Shown: piece after piece, positions 1-6,297 of the stretch
Layout of the letters: every line of letters starts with the position of its first letter
How positions within the stretch are numbered: the first letter of the stretch is position 1
NCBI GenBank assembly: GCA_022563055.1
Contig: JADFOB010000022.1
Location: 1-10,027 of the forward strand
Reading direction: 5' to 3'
Source: Planctomycetota bacterium
Lineage (GTDB): Bacteria; Planctomycetota; Phycisphaerae; UBA1845
Length of the DNA: 10,027 nucleotides
Program-made: the position numbers and the translations under genes
Notes under the pieces: generated by a model
Databases searched by the model: none
The model's input: the letters and a program-made list of their open reading frames with translations, nothing else
What the model was told of the DNA's origin: nothing

Positions 1-22
1 GACAAACCATGTGTAGGTATGT

Positions 23-41
23 AGGAATGGGATCCATTCCT
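23..41. repeat. Perfect inverted repeat upstream of the first gene
   Basis: An 8-bp stem (aggaatgg / ccattcct) closes a 3-base loop, 20 bases before the first start codon and just before its ribosome binding site (aggag at 50-54). It could be an operator, an mRNA stem in the leader, or the end of an upstream unit. There is no T-run after it, so it is not a classical terminator. Only the sequence symmetry is certain. All three forward frames are closed by stops within bases 14-47, so an upstream gene may end here, but too little is present to call one. Confidence 0.4.
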
Positions 42-60
42 GAGTGATGAGGAGTGCACG

Positions 61-1071
61 ATGGTGAGAGTGGGTGTTATCGGCCTGGGCTATTGGGGTC
101 CGAACCTGGCCCGCAACTTTAACGCCGCCGACGGCGTGGAGCTCAGTGCGATCTGCGACCTGGACGAGCGACGCCTCAGCCAAATCGCGGGTAGCTATCC
201 GACCGCCAAGAAGACGCGGAGCGTCGAAGAGGTTCTGACGGATCCGGATATCGACGCGGTCGCCATCGCCACGCCGGTCAACACGCACTACCCCATTGCC
301 AAACATGCCCTAAACGCCGGCAAGCATGTGCTGGTGGAGAAGCCGCTCAGTTCCACGGTCGAGATGGCCGAGGAGCTGGTCGATCTCGCCCGGTCCAAGG
401 GGCTGGTGCTGATGGTCGACCACGTCTTCGCCTACAGCGCGCCGGTGCGAAAGATGAAGGAGATTTACTGTTCGGGCCAGCTCGGCGAGCTGTTCTTCAT
501 CGACAGCGTACGGATCAACCTTGGTCTCTTTCAGCACGATGTCAACGTCGTATGGGATCTGGCGCCGCACGATCTTTCCATCGTGGATTTTCTTCTGGGA
601 AGGTTGCCCAAGAGTCTGTCAGCCTTTGGGGCGATTCACGCCGGCAACGGCATCGAAGACGTGGCGCATCTCAATCTCGATTTCGGTAACGGGTTAATAG
701 CGAACTTTCACGTGAACTGGTTATCGCCGGTCAAGATTCGTCATACAATCATTGGCGGTTCGCGCAAGAGCCTTGTCTATAACGATCTCGATCCGAGCGA
801 ACCGCTCAAAGTGTATGACTGCGGGATCGAGGTGAAGGCGGTGGATGCCCAGGAACGCCACGGACTGCTGGTCGGCTATCGATCGGGGGATGTGTGGTCG
901 CCACACGTGGATCGCACGGAACCGCTTCGAGTCATGGCGGAGCACTTTGGCGACTGTGTTGCTAACGGCAAGAGGCCGATCACATCCGGCGAGGAAGGAC
1001 TCCGCGTCGTGAGAATCCTGGACGCAGCCCAGCGGAGCATCAAAGCTCAAGGTGGACGGATTACCTTATGA
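61..1071 (+). CDS. Gfo/Idh/MocA-family NAD(P)-dependent sugar dehydrogenase (WlbA/WbpB-like)
   Basis: This 336-aa protein has the normal length for the family. The N-terminal Rossmann domain opens with VGVIGLGYWGPNLARN (residues 4-19, the dinucleotide-binding glycine loop). The family EKP motif is at 93-95, with its catalytic-region lysine K94. The C-terminal alpha/beta domain carries WDLAPHD at 165-171, whose Asp and His match the family's substrate-site residues. By family, it would oxidise the C3 hydroxyl of a nucleotide sugar (for example UDP-GlcNAc or its uronic acid) to a 3-keto sugar in the cytoplasm. The start is supported by aggag at 50-54, six bases before ATG. The stop overlaps the next start (ATGA), so translation is probably coupled to the acetyltransferase. 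With that gene and the aminotransferase at 4827 it completes a 3-acetamido-sugar set. The exact substrate cannot be read from sequence; other sugar dehydrogenases of the family remain possible. Confidence 0.9.
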   Translation: MVRVGVIGLGYWGPNLARNFNAADGVELSAICDLDERRLSQIAGSYPTAKKTRSVEEVLTDPDIDAVAIATPVNTHYPIAKHALNAGKHVLVEKPLSSTVEMAEELVDLARSKGLVLMVDHVFAYSAPVRKMKEIYCSGQLGELFFIDSVRINLGLFQHDVNVVWDLAPHDLSIVDFLLGRLPKSLSAFGAIHAGNGIEDVAHLNLDFGNGLIANFHVNWLSPVKIRHTIIGGSRKSLVYNDLDPSEPLKVYDCGIEVKAVDAQERHGLLVGYRSGDVWSPHVDRTEPLRVMAEHFGDCVANGKRPITSGEEGLRVVRILDAAQRSIKAQGGRITL

Positions 1072-1574
1072 GCACGGGAGACTTCGTTCGTATTGCGGAT
1101 GACGTCAAGCTCGGCAAGGACGTCGCCATCCACGCCTTCGTCAACCTGTACGGCTGCACAATTGGCGATGAGACAAAGATCGGCACGTTCGTCGAGATTC
1201 AGAAAAACGCCACGGTCGGCAACCGGTGCAAGATATCGAGTCACACCTTCATCTGCGAGGGCGTCACGATCGAAGATGAGTGCTTCATCGGGCACGGGGT
1301 GATGTTCATCAACGACAAGTTCCCCCGAGCAACAACCGACCGAGGCGATGTGCAGAGCGAAGCGGACTGGAGGGTGACGCCGACGCGCGTGGAACGGGGT
1401 GCCTCCGTTGGATCGGGCGTCGTTGTGATGTGCGGCGTGACGATTGGCGCCCGGGCGATGATCGGTGCCGGGGCTGTCGTTACGAGGGATGTTCCGCCCG
1501 GCGCGGTGGTGGCGGGTGTACCTGCCCGCGTTGTGTCTATCCGAAACGGGTGCGAGTCTACAAGCAGTGTCTAA
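1068..1574 (+). CDS. Left-handed beta-helix (hexapeptide repeat) sugar N-acetyltransferase, WlbB/WbpD-like
   Basis: The 168-aa protein is made almost entirely of imperfect hexapeptide repeats ([IV]-G-x-x-x-x type). They run from about residue 8 to 80 (VKLGKD, TIGDET, TVGNRC, TIEDEC, FIGHGV) and again from 107 to 152 (SVGSGV, TIGARA, MIGAGA). This is the fold of trimeric acetyl-CoA-dependent acyltransferases. The loop GHGVMFINDKFPRA (75-88) is the signature of the WlbB/WbpD/QdtC-type sugar acetyltransferases, and DVPPGAVVAGVPARVV (141-156) is the usual C-terminal cap. It would acetylate the 3-amino group of a UDP- or dTDP-amino sugar in the cytoplasm. It starts at an ATG inside the preceding stop codon (4-base overlap), and its end overlaps the next GTG start by 8 bases. 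Assignment to the sugar N-acetyltransferase group is firm; the exact nucleotide sugar is inferred from the neighbours. Confidence 0.9.
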   Translation: MSTGDFVRIADDVKLGKDVAIHAFVNLYGCTIGDETKIGTFVEIQKNATVGNRCKISSHTFICEGVTIEDECFIGHGVMFINDKFPRATTDRGDVQSEADWRVTPTRVERGASVGSGVVVMCGVTIGARAMIGAGAVVTRDVPPGAVVAGVPARVVSIRNGCESTSSV

Positions 1575-2592
1575 CACGAATCACAGGGTCATCCTCGTGA
1601 CGGGGGGAGCCGGTTTCATCGGCTCGGAGCTGGTGCGCCAGTTGGCAGCGGAAGGTCACCGGGTCTGCGTCGTTGACAATCTGACAAACGGTCGGCGAGC
1701 GAATCTGGACGGCGTGCTCGGCGAGAACGTTCAACTGGTTGTAGCCGACGTTCGCGACCAAGAGCGGATGGCCGGGCTCCTGCGGCGCGTCGACCTTGTC
1801 TTCCACCTGGCGTGTCTGGGTGTGCGCCACTCGATCCACTCTCCTCACGAAAACCACGAGGTGAATGCGACGGCTACCCTGCGTCTGGTGTCGCTGGCGA
1901 GAGAGGTAAGCGTGAGGCGTTTCGTGTACGTCTCCAGCTCCGAGGTCTATGGCCATGCAGCCCGAGTACCCATGAGCGAGGAGCATCCGACCTTTCCGAC
2001 CACGGTTTACGGTGCTTCGAAACTGGCCGGCGAGTGCTACACACGAGCGTTCCACCGCACGCACGGGTACGAGACGGTTGTGGTCAGGCCCTTCAACGCC
2101 TTCGGTCCGCGCTGTCACCACGAGGGCGACTGCGGCGAGGTCATTCCGAAGTTCCTGCTGCGGTGCATGGCGGGTCAACCGTTGATTGTGTTTGGTGATG
2201 GGAATCAGACGCGCGACTTTACCTACGTGGGCGACACCGCTCGCGGGATCATGCTGGCTGGTTGGGCGGAGAGTGTGGTCGGTGAGACGATCAATCTTGG
2301 AAGCGGTCGCGAAATCTCGATGAACGAACTGGCAGAGCGAATTAAGGCGACCGTCGGAAGAGAGGATGTACGTGTCGTCCACGAAGAGGCTCGACCGGGT
2401 GACGTGTTGCGTCTATGCGCGGATGGCGGCAAGGCTCGCGAGCTGCTCGGGTTCACGCCGCGAATCGGCTTGCCGGAGGGACTGGCGATACTCAAGAACT
2501 GGTACGAGCGCGGCCCAACACCGGTGGAGGAACTCTTGGTGGATGAGCGCTCACGCAACTGGGAGCTCGAGCCCGTCCCGGTCGACGCCTAA
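1567..2592 (+). CDS. NAD-dependent extended SDR: nucleotide-sugar epimerase/dehydratase
   Basis: The protein is 341 aa when started at GTG 1567. It has the extended-SDR glycine loop GGAGFIG (13-19), the acidic NAD ribose-binding residue in VVDNLTNG (D37), SSSE (123-126) supplying the catalytic Ser, and YGASK (148-152) with catalytic Tyr148 and Lys152. RPFNAFGPR (174-182) and RDFTYVGD (216-223) mark the C-terminal substrate domain of GalE/WbpP/RmlB-like enzymes. It would epimerise or dehydrate a nucleoside-diphosphate sugar. An ATG at 1465 is also in frame. Starting there would add a 34-residue Arg/Leu-rich tail ahead of the Rossmann strand, lying wholly within the acetyltransferase gene. The GTG at 1567 gives the normal N-terminus, so I chose it. 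No clear Shine-Dalgarno precedes it, which fits coupled translation through the 8-base overlap. The sugar specificity cannot be decided from sequence. Confidence 0.88.
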   Translation: MSNTNHRVILVTGGAGFIGSELVRQLAAEGHRVCVVDNLTNGRRANLDGVLGENVQLVVADVRDQERMAGLLRRVDLVFHLACLGVRHSIHSPHENHEVNATATLRLVSLAREVSVRRFVYVSSSEVYGHAARVPMSEEHPTFPTTVYGASKLAGECYTRAFHRTHGYETVVVRPFNAFGPRCHHEGDCGEVIPKFLLRCMAGQPLIVFGDGNQTRDFTYVGDTARGIMLAGWAESVVGETINLGSGREISMNELAERIKATVGREDVRVVHEEARPGDVLRLCADGGKARELLGFTPRIGLPEGLAILKNWYERGPTPVEELLVDERSRNWELEPVPVDA

Positions 2593-2597
2593 GATGG

Positions 2598-2664
2598 GTG
2601 CCGCTGCCGGCAGAGCAGTGGCACACCGGGAGAATCGATCAGTTGGGTTGCGACAGAGCACCAG
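2598..2664. repeat. Dispersed palindromic repeat, intergenic copy
   Basis: The 99-bp gap between the two SDR genes is largely made of this element. Its left part is a hairpin (gtgccgctgc at 2598-2607 against gcagtggcac at 2615-2624, 9 of 10 pairs). From 2612 on, the sequence agagcagtggcacaccg and its right flank recur inside the gene at 6298-8352, at positions 7600-7652. By eye, 41 of 53 aligned bases are identical, including a perfect 17-mer. No Shine-Dalgarno for the next gene is visible in this gap. The element may affect mRNA stability between the two SDR genes, but that is a guess. Confidence 0.75.
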
Positions 2665-2691
2665 GGATGAAACGCAGTACGACAGTTTCGC

Positions 2692-3750
2692 ATGACGGTT
2701 GAACTTGCTATGGATCGACGCCAACCGCTCAAAATTCTCGTCACCGGAGGATCCGGTTTTGTGGGTTCAGCCGTTGTGGCCCAGCTCGTTTGCCGAGGTC
2801 ACAAGGTGATTGCCACCGCTCGTGATGTTTCCACGACAATGGATGATCGTGTGGAGTCGCCGGACGCGTCACCGGTCGATACTCCGCGCGGGCTCCCGAC
2901 AAGTCGGGATGGCATTGTGCCCGCGGCTCGGGGGCACGGCACCATTTTGCACGCCCAGCAAGGCGATGCTGCGAATCCATCCTGGGTCGAGTGGGACGCG
3001 TCCACATCTCCGATACCCGAAGTCGAGTGGCGGGGACTGGATTGCGTATTGCATCTGGCGACGCCCGCAAAGTTGTTTGACTTTCCCAACGAGGCAGCGC
3101 CGATCTTTGAGGTGAACGTGGCGGCCACGTTTCGTTTGTTGGAGGCTGCGCGGACCAACGGCGTCCCAAAGGTTCTGTTGGCTTCGACCGGCGACGTATT
3201 GGGGTCTGGTGAAAAGCCCGCGCACGAAGATGATACGCTTTACTCGCCCCGGAGTTTCTACGGTAGTGCCAAGGCGTGCGCGGAGTTGCTCTTGCGCGCG
3301 TATCAGCCGATTCTGTCGACGGCGATTCTTCGCATCTATCATCCCTACGGACCCCGAGGCGATCGGGTTCTGGTGAACCGCCTGGTCAAAGCCGTTGTGG
3401 AGGGTCGGGAGACTCGAATCGAAGGTCGAAATGGAATCCAACTCAACCCGGTGTGGATCGACGACTTGGCGCTTGGCATCTGTCTCGCCTTGGAATCAGA
3501 TGCCAACGGCGTCTTCCATTTTGGGGGACCACAAACCCTGTCGCTTCGCGCGTTGCTCGAAATGGTCGGAACGCTCGTTGGCAGAGAGCCCCTGATCGAA
3601 AGCGATTTGAGAGAACCGACGCGCTCGCACGTCGGCGGATTCGACCACACAAGCCGGATCCTGGGCTACGAGCCACGCGTAACCCTGCGCGATGGGATCG
3701 AGCGACTGCTGGAATCCTGGTCCGCGTGTTCGACGGTGGGAGGAGCGTAG
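2692..3750 (+). CDS. Divergent extended SDR (NAD-dependent epimerase/dehydratase) with a repeat-derived insertion
   Basis: The 352-aa protein has the glycine loop VTGGSGFVG (17-25), HLATPA (121-126), ASTGD (164-168) in place of the usual SSS region, and YGSAK (190-194) with catalytic Tyr190 and Lys194. RIYHPYGPR (214-222) corresponds to the RPxNxYGP substrate-domain motif. It is therefore an NAD(P)-binding sugar epimerase/dehydratase or reductase; its substrate is unknown. Between the second Rossmann strand (ATARD, 41-45) and the next expected strand (VEWDAS, 99-104) lie about 50 extra residues that are hydrophilic and poor in structure. The DNA for residues about 64-82 holds two hairpins (2894-2909 and 2917-2937), so the insertion looks repeat-derived. 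ATG 2692 is used here; ATG 2710 (residue 7) is equally possible, as neither has a good ribosome binding site. The stop is one base from the next start. Confidence 0.85.
   Translation: MTVELAMDRRQPLKILVTGGSGFVGSAVVAQLVCRGHKVIATARDVSTTMDDRVESPDASPVDTPRGLPTSRDGIVPAARGHGTILHAQQGDAANPSWVEWDASTSPIPEVEWRGLDCVLHLATPAKLFDFPNEAAPIFEVNVAATFRLLEAARTNGVPKVLLASTGDVLGSGEKPAHEDDTLYSPRSFYGSAKACAELLLRAYQPILSTAILRIYHPYGPRGDRVLVNRLVKAVVEGRETRIEGRNGIQLNPVWIDDLALGICLALESDANGVFHFGGPQTLSLRALLEMVGTLVGREPLIESDLREPTRSHVGGFDHTSRILGYEPRVTLRDGIERLLESWSACSTVGGA
2894..2937. repeat. Palindromic repeat inside the second SDR gene
   Basis: Two adjacent hairpins lie in the coding sequence: tcccgac-aa-gtcggga (2894-2909, perfect) and gtgccc...gggcac (2917-2937). 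The first has the same core as the palindrome at 7579-7596 in the GT39-like gene and is read in the same frame there. The encoded stretch is PTSRDGIVPAARGHG, within an extra loop of the Rossmann domain. Confidence 0.65.
3738..3744 (+). promoter_or_regulatory. Shine-Dalgarno site fixing the start of the GT2 gene
   Basis: The sequence gggagga lies inside the last codons of the second SDR gene, seven bases before ATG 3752. It selects this ATG over the in-frame ATG at 3692, which would add 20 residues ahead of the conserved N-terminal strand VSIIVPAFNE. Confidence 0.75.
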
Positions 3751-3751
3751 C

Positions 3752-4792
3752 ATGCGCACCGTCTCCATCATCGTGCCCGCGTTCAATGAGGTCGAGAATC
3801 TGCCCCCGTTCTACGAGCGACTTTGTGCGACGATGCAGTCTTGCAAGCTCGATTGGGAGTGGATCATTGTCGACGACCACTCCTGCGACGAGACGTACGC
3901 GGCTGCATCGAGCCTGGGCGAGCACGATCCTCGTGTCCGAGTGATCCGGCTTGCGCGCAACAGCGGTTCACACATTGCGATTGCCTGTGGCCTGCGCCAT
4001 GCCCGGAGTGACTGCGCGGTGATCATGGCGGTGGATCTCCAGGATCCGCCGGAGATGATTCCGGCGCTCGTTGAAAAGTGGCGGGAAGGTTCGCAAGTCG
4101 TGTGGGCCGCGCGGCGCCGCCGAGAGGGTGAGAAGACCGGCACGATCGCACTATCCCGTATTTACTACGCCATTATGCGCCACCTGGTCGGGATGAAGGA
4201 GATGCCGTCCCGCGGTGCCGACTTTGTTCTGGTGGACCGGCGCGTGGTCGACGCGCTGGGTCAGTTCAACGAGCGGAACATCAGCATCATGGCCCTGATA
4301 ACCTGGTTGGGCTTTGAGCAGACCGTCATCGCGTACGACAAGAAGGCCCGCCTGCACGGCGAGTCGGGTTGGGATCTCCAAAAGAAGCTCAAACTGGCCG
4401 TCGACTCGATCACCGCGTTCAGCTACTTTCCGATCCGCCTGATGTCACTCCTTGGCATCATCTTTGCCGCTTGCGGCGTTTGCTGGGCAGTCGTGGTCGT
4501 GGTGGGGCGCCTGTGCGGGTACATCGTCGCGGGGACGGGATATGCAGCCATCATGACCGTGCTGCTCCTTGGATTCGGTTTTTTGATGACTTTCCTCGGT
4601 GTGTTGGGGGAATACCTGTGGCGTACGCTGGACGAGGCGCGGGGGCGTCCTCGCTGCATCATTGAGCGAACGGTCAACCTCGACGGCGATGATCCCACTG
4701 GAATACCGTCGCTGGTGTCCGATGCTTCGGTGGACCGGCGCTGCGTGGAACGACGTGCGGCGCCGGAAGCAACCTCGATACCGATCGGGTAG
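3752..4792 (+). CDS. Membrane-anchored GT2 glycosyltransferase, DPM1/GtrB/ArnC-like (polyprenyl-phosphate sugar transferase)
   Basis: The 346-aa protein begins with the GT-A nucleotide-sugar domain: VSIIVPAFNEVENL (4-17), WIIVDDHSCDET (37-48), RLARNSGSHIAIACGL (66-81) and the metal/nucleotide-binding DLQDPPE (95-101). SRGADFVLVDRRVV (153-166) and GESGWDLQKKLKLAVDSI (203-220) are typical of the polyprenol-phosphate mannose/glucose transferase group. Two membrane helices follow (about 225-252 and 264-288), then a short cytosolic tail. By family it moves a sugar from a nucleotide donor to polyprenyl phosphate on the cytoplasmic face of the membrane. The product could feed a GT39/GT-C enzyme such as the one at 6298, which needs lipid-linked sugar; that link is inferred. 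The gene starts one base after the preceding stop with a strong ribosome binding site. The last 35 or so residues are polar and probably disordered. Confidence 0.9.
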   Translation: MRTVSIIVPAFNEVENLPPFYERLCATMQSCKLDWEWIIVDDHSCDETYAAASSLGEHDPRVRVIRLARNSGSHIAIACGLRHARSDCAVIMAVDLQDPPEMIPALVEKWREGSQVVWAARRRREGEKTGTIALSRIYYAIMRHLVGMKEMPSRGADFVLVDRRVVDALGQFNERNISIMALITWLGFEQTVIAYDKKARLHGESGWDLQKKLKLAVDSITAFSYFPIRLMSLLGIIFAACGVCWAVVVVVGRLCGYIVAGTGYAAIMTVLLLGFGFLMTFLGVLGEYLWRTLDEARGRPRCIIERTVNLDGDDPTGIPSLVSDASVDRRCVERRAAPEATSIPIG

Positions 4793-4826
4793 CGCGCAGC
4801 AGCGCCAACAGTCAAGGAATCCATCC

Positions 4827-5942
4827 ATGCAAACCGTTGCGTTTCTCGACCTGAAAGCGCAATACGCCCGGATCGAGACCGACGTGCTGTCGGCCTTGAA
4901 GGATGTGTGTCGGAGCGGTCGGTTCGTGCTTGGACCTGAGGTCGAGGCGTTCGAGGAAGAGTTCGCCACGTATTGCGAGGTGTCTCACTGCGTGGGGGTC
5001 AACAGCGGAACCAGTGCGCTGCACCTGGCCATGAGATGCTTGGACGTCGGACCGGGCGATGAGGTCATCACCGTACCCATGACGTTCGTGGCGACCGCTT
5101 GGGCGATCAGCTATGTCGGGGCGACACCGGTCTTTGTGGACATCGATCCGGCGACGCGATGCATGGATCCGGCGCAACTGGAGGCGGCGATCACGCCTCG
5201 GACCAAGGTCATCCTGCCGGTACACCTGTACGGTCAACCGGCTGATATGAAGGCCATCCTGCGCATCGCAGACGCACACGGCCTGGCCGTTGTCGAGGAT
5301 GCCTGTCAGGCTCACGGCGCAAGGTATCAGGGGCGTCGCGTCGGCGGGCTTGGTTGCATCGGGTGTTTCAGCTTTTATCCGGGCAAGAACCTGGGCGCCT
5401 ATGGTGAGGGTGGGGCGCTCGTCACGGACGATGAGGCGATCGCCGCGCGGGCTCGCGCCCTGCGCGATCATGGTCAAGGTGCCCGGTATCAGCACGAAAC
5501 GCTTGGATACAACTATCGCATGGATGCCTTTCAAGGCGCCGTGTTGCGGACGAAGCTCAAGCATCTGGATGAATGGAACGGTGCCCGACGGCGCCACGCC
5601 CAAACCTATCGGGAGTGTCTCGCCCATTGCGAGGGGATCACCCTTCCGGGCGAGCCCCAAGCGTGCCACGGCGTATACCATCTTTTCGTCGTCGAAGTCG
5701 ACGGGCGGGACGATGTGGCTGCCGAGTTGAACCGTGCAGGCGTCGCGACGGGTTTGCACTATCCCGTGCCCGTGCACCTACAGCCGGCGTACGCTCACTT
5801 GGGGTTGGGTGGTGGGGTTTTCCCGGTGTCCGAGCGCCTGGCGCGGCGATGTCTTAGTCTGCCCATGTTTCCCGAGCTGTCGACCGCCCAGATTGAGTAC
5901 GTCGCGGAACAGATCGCTTGCCCGGTAGCCTCGGTCCGGTAG
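4827..5942 (+). CDS. DegT/DnrJ/EryC1 (AHBA synthase family) PLP-dependent sugar aminotransferase
   Basis: The 371-aa protein has the normal length for the family. It shows FLDLKAQY (7-13), the phosphate-binding NSGTSAL (59-65), PMTFVATAWAI (84-94), the cofactor-ring aspartate in VVEDACQAHGA (155-165, D158) and the Schiff-base lysine in FSFYPGKNLGAYGEGG (181-196, K187). GYNYRMDAFQGAVL (227-240) is the usual substrate/dimer segment. It transfers an amino group, typically from glutamate, to a keto sugar nucleotide. The likely partner is the 3-keto sugar made by the dehydrogenase at 61, with the product acetylated by the protein at 1068, as in WlbC/WbpE. Start choice: aagga at 4814-4818 precedes ATG 4827 by eight bases, and the protein then begins exactly at the family N-terminus. 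A longer in-frame start at 4599 lies within the GT2 gene and adds unrelated residues. This is the last gene of the left block. Confidence 0.92.
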   Translation: MQTVAFLDLKAQYARIETDVLSALKDVCRSGRFVLGPEVEAFEEEFATYCEVSHCVGVNSGTSALHLAMRCLDVGPGDEVITVPMTFVATAWAISYVGATPVFVDIDPATRCMDPAQLEAAITPRTKVILPVHLYGQPADMKAILRIADAHGLAVVEDACQAHGARYQGRRVGGLGCIGCFSFYPGKNLGAYGEGGALVTDDEAIAARARALRDHGQGARYQHETLGYNYRMDAFQGAVLRTKLKHLDEWNGARRRHAQTYRECLAHCEGITLPGEPQACHGVYHLFVVEVDGRDDVAAELNRAGVATGLHYPVPVHLQPAYAHLGLGGGVFPVSERLARRCLSLPMFPELSTAQIEYVAEQIACPVASVR

Positions 5943-5961
5943 CCCCGTGTCGGGCAGAGTT

Positions 5962-5982
5962 GTCGGGCAGAGCCCGACCTAC
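5962..5982. repeat. Palindromic repeat, left copy of an inverted pair
   Basis: The perfect hairpin gtcgggc-aga-gcccgac (5962-5978) is followed by ctac. The 18 bases 5965-5982 match the reverse complement of 6267-6284 at 17 of 18 positions, so the same element flanks the intergenic region in both orientations. The first part of the repeat is also duplicated 13 bases upstream (5948-5959). Confidence 0.75.
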
Positions 5983-5991
5983 CGTCTGAGC

Positions 5992-6009
5992 CGCGGGCTT
6001 CAGCCCGCG
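5992..6009. repeat. Perfect GC-rich hairpin
   Basis: The sequence cgcgggct-tc-agcccgcg forms an 8-bp stem with a two-base loop, 50 bases after the aminotransferase stop. It might end or protect the upstream transcript. There is no T-run, so intrinsic termination is not supported. Confidence 0.6.
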
Positions 6010-6127
6010 CGAACGCTCGGGTTCGACGGCCACACATCCATGGTCCCGTAACTTCAGAGGTCTGACTTACCGGACGATAAGCCGCATGAGGCGAAATGAA
6101 TGCGCGCGCTGTGCGCGGTGTGCCACG

Positions 6128-6172
6128 GCGCGGGTTCCCCAGACTTGCTTCGCAAGGATGGGGCGCCCGCGC
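6128..6172. repeat. Large hairpin repeat, copy 1
   Basis: The outer arms gcgcggg / cccgcgc enclose an inner stem (ccccagacttgc at 6137-6148, gcaaggatgggg at 6152-6163, 10 of 12 pairs) with a ttc loop. The left side shares gggttcccca with the second large hairpin at 6221-6230. The bases just before it, ggtgtgccacggc (6117-6129), also recur at 7483-7495 inside the GT39-like gene. Confidence 0.7.
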
Positions 6173-6223
6173 TCGGCGTACTACGACCTCCACGGTGGGG
6201 CGGCCGCTACCAGAGATCCCGGG

Positions 6224-6258
6224 TTCCCCACGCTTCGCCTTGGGCGAACGGTGGGGAA
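6224..6258. repeat. Large hairpin repeat, copy 2
   Basis: Two 16-base arms (ttccccacgcttcgcc / ggcgaacggtggggaa, 14 of 16 pairs) close a three-base loop. It is related to the hairpin about 90 bases upstream through the shared gggttcccca and the cttcgc core. Confidence 0.7.
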
Positions 6259-6266
6259 CGGAGCAC

Positions 6267-6285
6267 GTAGGTCGGGCTCCGCCCG
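6267..6285. repeat. Palindromic repeat, right copy in inverted orientation
   Basis: This is the reverse complement of the 5965-5982 repeat with one mismatch, and contains the small stem cgggc-tcc-gcccg (6273-6285). It ends 12 bases before the start codon at 6298, so the repeat occupies the place where a ribosome binding site and leader would be expected. Confidence 0.7.
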
Positions 6286-6297
6286 TCGGAACCGTTT

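Larger units (their letters stand above)
5943..6297. other. Intergenic region built of palindromic repeats, no convincing gene
   Basis: These 355 bp separate the nucleotide-sugar block from the assembly block. From left to right they hold a 12-bp direct duplication (tgtcgggcagag at 5948 and 5961), hairpins at 5962-5978 and 5992-6009, a less structured stretch of about 100 bp, two related larger hairpins at 6128-6172 and 6224-6258, and an inverted copy of the first hairpin repeat at 6267-6284. Short open frames crossing it are Arg-rich and follow the repeats, so I do not call them. No T-run follows any hairpin, and I see no confident promoter, although a promoter for 6298 would be expected here. 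Confidence 0.7.

Noticed and set aside
1465..1566. Upstream ATG extension of the first SDR
   Set aside because: The 34 added residues precede the Rossmann strand that normally begins the protein, and they lie in the acetyltransferase gene.
1558..2382. Long antisense open frame opposite the first SDR gene (similar ones at 4812-5777 and 8117-9190)
   Set aside because: They lie fully opposite genes with clear family motifs, their translations show no domain or signal, and GC-rich codon bias produces such shadows.
4599..4826. Upstream ATG extension of the aminotransferase
   Set aside because: It would add 76 Arg-rich residues inside the GT2 gene; ATG 4827 has a ribosome binding site and the family N-terminus.
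5943..6297. CRISPR array
   Set aside because: The repeats are palindromes of several kinds in both orientations, with irregular spacing and no equal-length spacers.
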